Position numbers and translations under genes: made by a program
The notes under the pieces: model-generated
What the model saw: only the letters and a program-made list of their open reading frames with translations
Databases searched by the model: none
What the model was told of the DNA's origin: nothing
Shown here: in pieces, positions 14,338 to 16,417 of the stretch
How the letters are laid out: each line of letters opens with the position of its first letter
How positions within the stretch are numbered: position 1 is the first letter of the stretch
Assembly: GCA_046726955.1 (NCBI GenBank)
Contig: JBKPBQ010000160.1
Span: 1-16,417 of the forward strand
Source: CAVPGH01 sp046726955
GTDB taxonomy: Bacteria; Acidobacteriota; Vicinamibacteria; Fen-336
DNA: 16,417 nucleotides
Direction: 5' to 3'

Positions 14338-14345
14338 TATATAAG
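14338..14345 (+). promoter_or_regulatory. A/T-rich -10 region of the DUF3224-WYL unit
   Basis: TATATAAG at 14338-14345 is the most A/T-rich stretch in the 98-base gap after the reductase gene and offers TATATA or TATAAG as a -10. No good -35 lies 16 to 18 bases upstream, as expected for a promoter that needs an activator, although the -35 may simply be weak. Confidence 0.45.
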
Positions 14346-14364
14346 GCGTAGCCTCAGCCTATCC

Positions 14365-14370
14365 GGAGGT
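14365..14370 (+). promoter_or_regulatory. Strong Shine-Dalgarno site before the DUF3224 gene
   Basis: GGAGGT is a near-perfect ribosome-binding site, but it is 12 bases before ATG 14383, longer than usual. A TTG at 14376 lies at a better distance yet opens a different frame that does not encode the DUF3224 protein. An in-frame TGA at 14377-14379 rules out an upstream start for it. Confidence 0.5.
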
Positions 14371-14382
14371 CCACATTGACGG

Positions 14383-14709
14383 ATGTCGGCCGACAAGCAG
14401 CTCAACGGCGCGCTCGAGGGAACGAGCCACGGCGAGATGCTCACGGCCACGACCGCCGTCGAAGGCTCGGCCGCCTACGTTGCGCTCGAGCGCGTCGAAG
14501 CCACGCTCGCCGGTCGAAAGGGAACCTTCGTGCTCCAGCACAGCGCCTTCATGACGCGCGGCGCGCCGCACCTCACGATCACCGTCGTCCCCGACTCCGG
14601 CACGGGAGAGCTCGCCGGCATCACGGGCACCATGGCCATCCGGATCGAGGAAGGCGGCAAGCACTTCTACGACTTCGACTACTCGCTCCCCGCCCTCCCG
14701 GCAAAGTGA
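14383..14709 (+). CDS. DUF3224 domain protein, short N-terminus
   Basis: A 108-residue protein recognised by its family motifs: LEGTSHGEM, VEGSAAYVALERVEATLAGRK split over 25-46, FVLQHSAFM, TVVPDSGTGELAGITG and the closing YDFDYSLP. DUF3224 is a small beta-barrel domain of unknown biochemical function. Members I recall are about 130 residues and begin with an extra strand (a GTFEV-like segment) that is absent here. The frame contains a stop just before ATG 14383, so the missing strand cannot be restored by an earlier start. The protein may be a genuine short form or an N-terminally eroded copy. The WYL regulator starts seven bases after its stop. Confidence 0.8.
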   Translation: MSADKQLNGALEGTSHGEMLTATTAVEGSAAYVALERVEATLAGRKGTFVLQHSAFMTRGAPHLTITVVPDSGTGELAGITGTMAIRIEEGGKHFYDFDYSLPALPAK

Positions 14710-14716
14710 CGGCGCC

Positions 14717-15673
14717 TTGAGGGCGGACCGGCTGCTCTCGACGCTCCTGCTCCTGCAGGCCCACGGCCGCCTCACCGGCCGCGAGCTCGCGAAGCGGCTG
14801 GAAGTGTCGCTGCGTACGGTGCACCGCGACATGGAGGCGCTCTCCGCGTCCGGAGTGCCGGTCTTCGCGCTGCGGGGATCGCAGGGAGGCTGGCAGCTCG
14901 AGGAGGGCTGGAGGACGCGCGTTCCCGGGCTCGACGAGGCGGAGCTGCGCGCCCTGCTCATGGCCCAGCCCCGCGTGCTCGGCGATCCGCGGCTGGCGCG
15001 CGCGGCCGAGCGCGCGCTCGACAAGCTCATGGCGGCGCTGCCCACCTCGCTCCGCGAGCAGGCGGCCTCGATCCGGCAGAGGCTCCACGTGGACACCACG
15101 GGATGGCGCGGCGTTCCCGAGAGCCTGGCCATGCTTCCGATCGTCCAGGACGCGGTGGCCCGCGATCGCAAGCTCGCGATCCGGTACCACGCGCCCCGTC
15201 AGGAGCGCGTGGAGCGCACGGTCGATCCCCTCGGCCTCGTGGCCAAGGGCGGCACCTGGTACCTCGTGGCCGGGACGGCTGACGGTTTCCGGACGTACCG
15301 CGTCTCGCGAATCGAGGACGCGCGGCTCCTCGACCGTCCGGCCGAGCGTCCCGACGACTTCGACCTCGCGGCCTACTGGAAGGCGTCCACGGAAGAGCTG
15401 CGCAAGCGGCCCCGCTACGAGGCGACGCTGCGCGTGGAGCCGCGGACGGCCGAGTCGCTTCGGACCTGGCGGAACACGGATCCCGTGGACGGGGCGGACC
15501 CGGACGACGCGGGATGGGTCACCCTGCGCGTCCAGTTCGAGGACGAGGAGCAGGCCCGGTTCTTCGCCCTCGGCCTCAGCCCCCGGGTGGACGTGCTCGG
15601 TCCCGCTTCCCTGCGCCAGCAGGTCGCCGCCGACCTCGCCGCGGCCCTGGAGAGGACCCGAAGAACGTCCTGA
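14717..15673 (+). CDS. YafY-type WYL-domain transcriptional regulator
   Basis: A 318-residue DNA-binding regulator starting at TTG 14717. The start is supported by the family's usual opening, MRADRLLSTLLLLQ. An HTH_11 winged helix occupies residues 1 to about 60 (GRELAKRLEVSLRTVHRDMEAL). The WYL domain spans about 140-205 with GTWYLVAG at 179-186 and FRTYRVSRIEDA at 191-202, and the WCX extension runs to the end. WYL domains sense nucleic-acid or small ligands and often act on neighbouring genes. Here the obvious target is the upstream DUF3224 promoter with its palindrome. The gene follows DUF3224 by seven bases and lacks a clear ribosome-binding site, so it probably shares that transcript. 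Confidence 0.9.
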   Translation: MRADRLLSTLLLLQAHGRLTGRELAKRLEVSLRTVHRDMEALSASGVPVFALRGSQGGWQLEEGWRTRVPGLDEAELRALLMAQPRVLGDPRLARAAERALDKLMAALPTSLREQAASIRQRLHVDTTGWRGVPESLAMLPIVQDAVARDRKLAIRYHAPRQERVERTVDPLGLVAKGGTWYLVAGTADGFRTYRVSRIEDARLLDRPAERPDDFDLAAYWKASTEELRKRPRYEATLRVEPRTAESLRTWRNTDPVDGADPDDAGWVTLRVQFEDEEQARFFALGLSPRVDVLGPASLRQQVAADLAAALERTRRTS

Positions 15674-15676
15674 GCG

Positions 15677-15708
15677 TTGGACCCTCCCCCGATAGGCGGT
15701 GCTAGACT
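15677..15708 (+). promoter_or_regulatory. Candidate promoter of the FHA-GAF gene
   Basis: TTGGAC (15677-15682) and TAGACT (15703-15708) are separated by 20 bases, longer than ideal. The ATG is 16 bases further on, so the leader would be about ten bases. No Shine-Dalgarno sequence precedes the ATG; the bases there are T/C-rich. Confidence 0.33.
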
Positions 15709-15724
15709 TGTTCTTTCCTGCAGC

Positions 15725-16417
15725 ATGCCCGAGATCGCCATCCAGACCGCAGACGGGTCCAAGGAGCGCTTTCCCCTCGTCAAGAACCGGGTGACGATCG
15801 GCCGCTCGCGGGAGAGCGACATCTTCCTCCCCGACCAGTGGCTGTCCCGCCACCACGCGGAGATCCTGCAGAGGAACGACGGCTACTACGTCCTCGACCT
15901 GCAGAGCAAGAACGGCACGCTCCTCAACGGGCAACCCGTCAAGGACGAGCGCCGGCTCCGCGAGGGCGACGTGATCACGCTCGGCGAGCACAGCCTGACC
16001 TTCTGCACCGAGGACGGCGAGGAGGAGGCGGTCGAGCCGGAGGGAACGCGCGTCTTCTCCGTGCGCGAGCTGTCCGACATCAACACCAAGCCCGCCATCG
16101 ACCCCGCCGAGCTGCAGCGGCAGAACCGCGTGCTCTCCATCTTGAGCAAGGCGGCGAGCGAGCTCGTGGTCCACCGGCCGCTGAAGGAGCTCTTCGACCT
16201 CGTGCTCGACCTTCTGTTCGAGGCGGTACCCGCGGAGCGCGGGGCGATCCTGGTCCTCGAGGGCCATCCCCCTTCCCTGCAGGTCAAGGCCTCGCGGAGC
16301 CGGAGGGGGGAGTCGCTCTCCCGCGTGAGCCGCTCCATCGCCCGGCGCGTGATGGAAGACCGCGTATCCCTGCTCCTTCCCAACATCATGGAAGACGTGC
16401 GCTTCCGGGCCGAGCAG
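15725..16417 (+). CDS. FHA-GAF signalling protein, C-terminus beyond the window
   Basis: The frame from ATG 15725 is open to the last base, giving the first 231 residues. Residues about 5 to 95 are a forkhead-associated domain with its phosphothreonine-binding residues: GRS at 26-28, SRHH at 41-44 and SKNGT at 61-65. An acidic spacer and a helix (about 127-165) lead into a GAF domain from about 150, which is incomplete at the right edge. Proteins with this order usually continue into an output module such as a nucleotide cyclase, a PP2C/SpoIIE phosphatase, a histidine kinase or a sigma-54 activator; which one cannot be told here. The role is probably phospho-dependent signal input in the cytoplasm. 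Confidence 0.85.
   Translation, partial: MPEIAIQTADGSKERFPLVKNRVTIGRSRESDIFLPDQWLSRHHAEILQRNDGYYVLDLQSKNGTLLNGQPVKDERRLREGDVITLGEHSLTFCTEDGEEEAVEPEGTRVFSVRELSDINTKPAIDPAELQRQNRVLSILSKAASELVVHRPLKELFDLVLDLLFEAVPAERGAILVLEGHPPSLQVKASRSRRGESLSRVSRSIARRVMEDRVSLLLPNIMEDVRFRAEQ

Noticed and set aside
14376..14720. TTG 14376 open frame at good distance from GGAGGT
   Set aside because: It is read in a different frame from the DUF3224 motifs and gives an Arg/His-rich product, so it is a shadow frame despite the spacing.
14621..16267. A 548-residue minus-strand open frame
   Set aside because: It is antisense to the WYL and FHA-GAF genes, which have clear family motifs; its own translation shows none.
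1..16417. tRNA, rRNA, CRISPR array, insertion sequence or phage module
   Set aside because: No cloverleaf, rRNA-like sequence, regularly spaced repeat, transposase, integrase or terminal inverted repeat was seen on reading both strands.

Overview
The window is high-GC DNA (about 70% by eye) with short intergenic gaps, strong G/C bias at third codon positions and frequent TTG/GTG starts. It holds fourteen genes plus a clipped C-terminus at the left edge; the last gene runs off the right edge. A VWA protein of the type expanded in Acidobacteriota, together with DUF4388 signalling proteins, an FHA-GAF protein and a DUF4126 membrane protein, suggests an acidobacterial or related soil/sediment chromosome. 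This placement is an inference. No RNA gene, CRISPR array, insertion sequence or phage gene was seen, and the window reads as ordinary chromosome.

Layout. 1-186: C-terminus of an unrecognised membrane protein. 190-1188 (minus): cyclic-nucleotide-binding domain fused to DUF4388, transcribed from a near-consensus promoter. 1406-4078: an apparent operon of lysine 6-aminotransferase (lat), an unrecognised 75-residue protein and a DapB-like/2,4-diaminopentanoate dehydrogenase-like oxidoreductase. 4148-6615: a DUF4388/J-domain/TPR protein translationally coupled to a secreted Sm-like protein. 6657-8218: a DUF4126 membrane protein coupled to a secreted VWA protein, behind a promoter whose geometry predicts a leaderless mRNA. 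8305-9330: a secreted protein of unknown function. 9407-10447: a 2-oxoglutarate/Fe(II) oxygenase of the phytanoyl-CoA type with a membrane tail. It converges, with overlapping stop codons, on a polytopic membrane alpha/beta hydrolase (10444-12675, minus). 12801-14284: a SnoaL-like protein coupled to an NADP-dependent medium-chain reductase. 14383-15673: a short DUF3224 protein followed by a WYL transcriptional regulator, preceded by a palindrome and an AT-rich -10. 15725-16417: an FHA-GAF protein, cut by the window end.

How the genes may work together. The lat cluster probably handles lysine-derived semialdehyde or a related diamine; the second step is unproven. The two DUF4388 proteins, the FHA-GAF protein and the WYL regulator make the region rich in signalling parts. 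Several genes have promoter-like elements almost touching the start codon and no Shine-Dalgarno sequence, while others have good ones, so both leadered and leaderless initiation seem to be in use. I found no clear new defence or mobile system. The most interesting items are the lat/75-residue/DapB-like cluster, the DUF4388-J-TPR fusion, the leaderless promoter, and the DUF3224-WYL unit with its palindrome.
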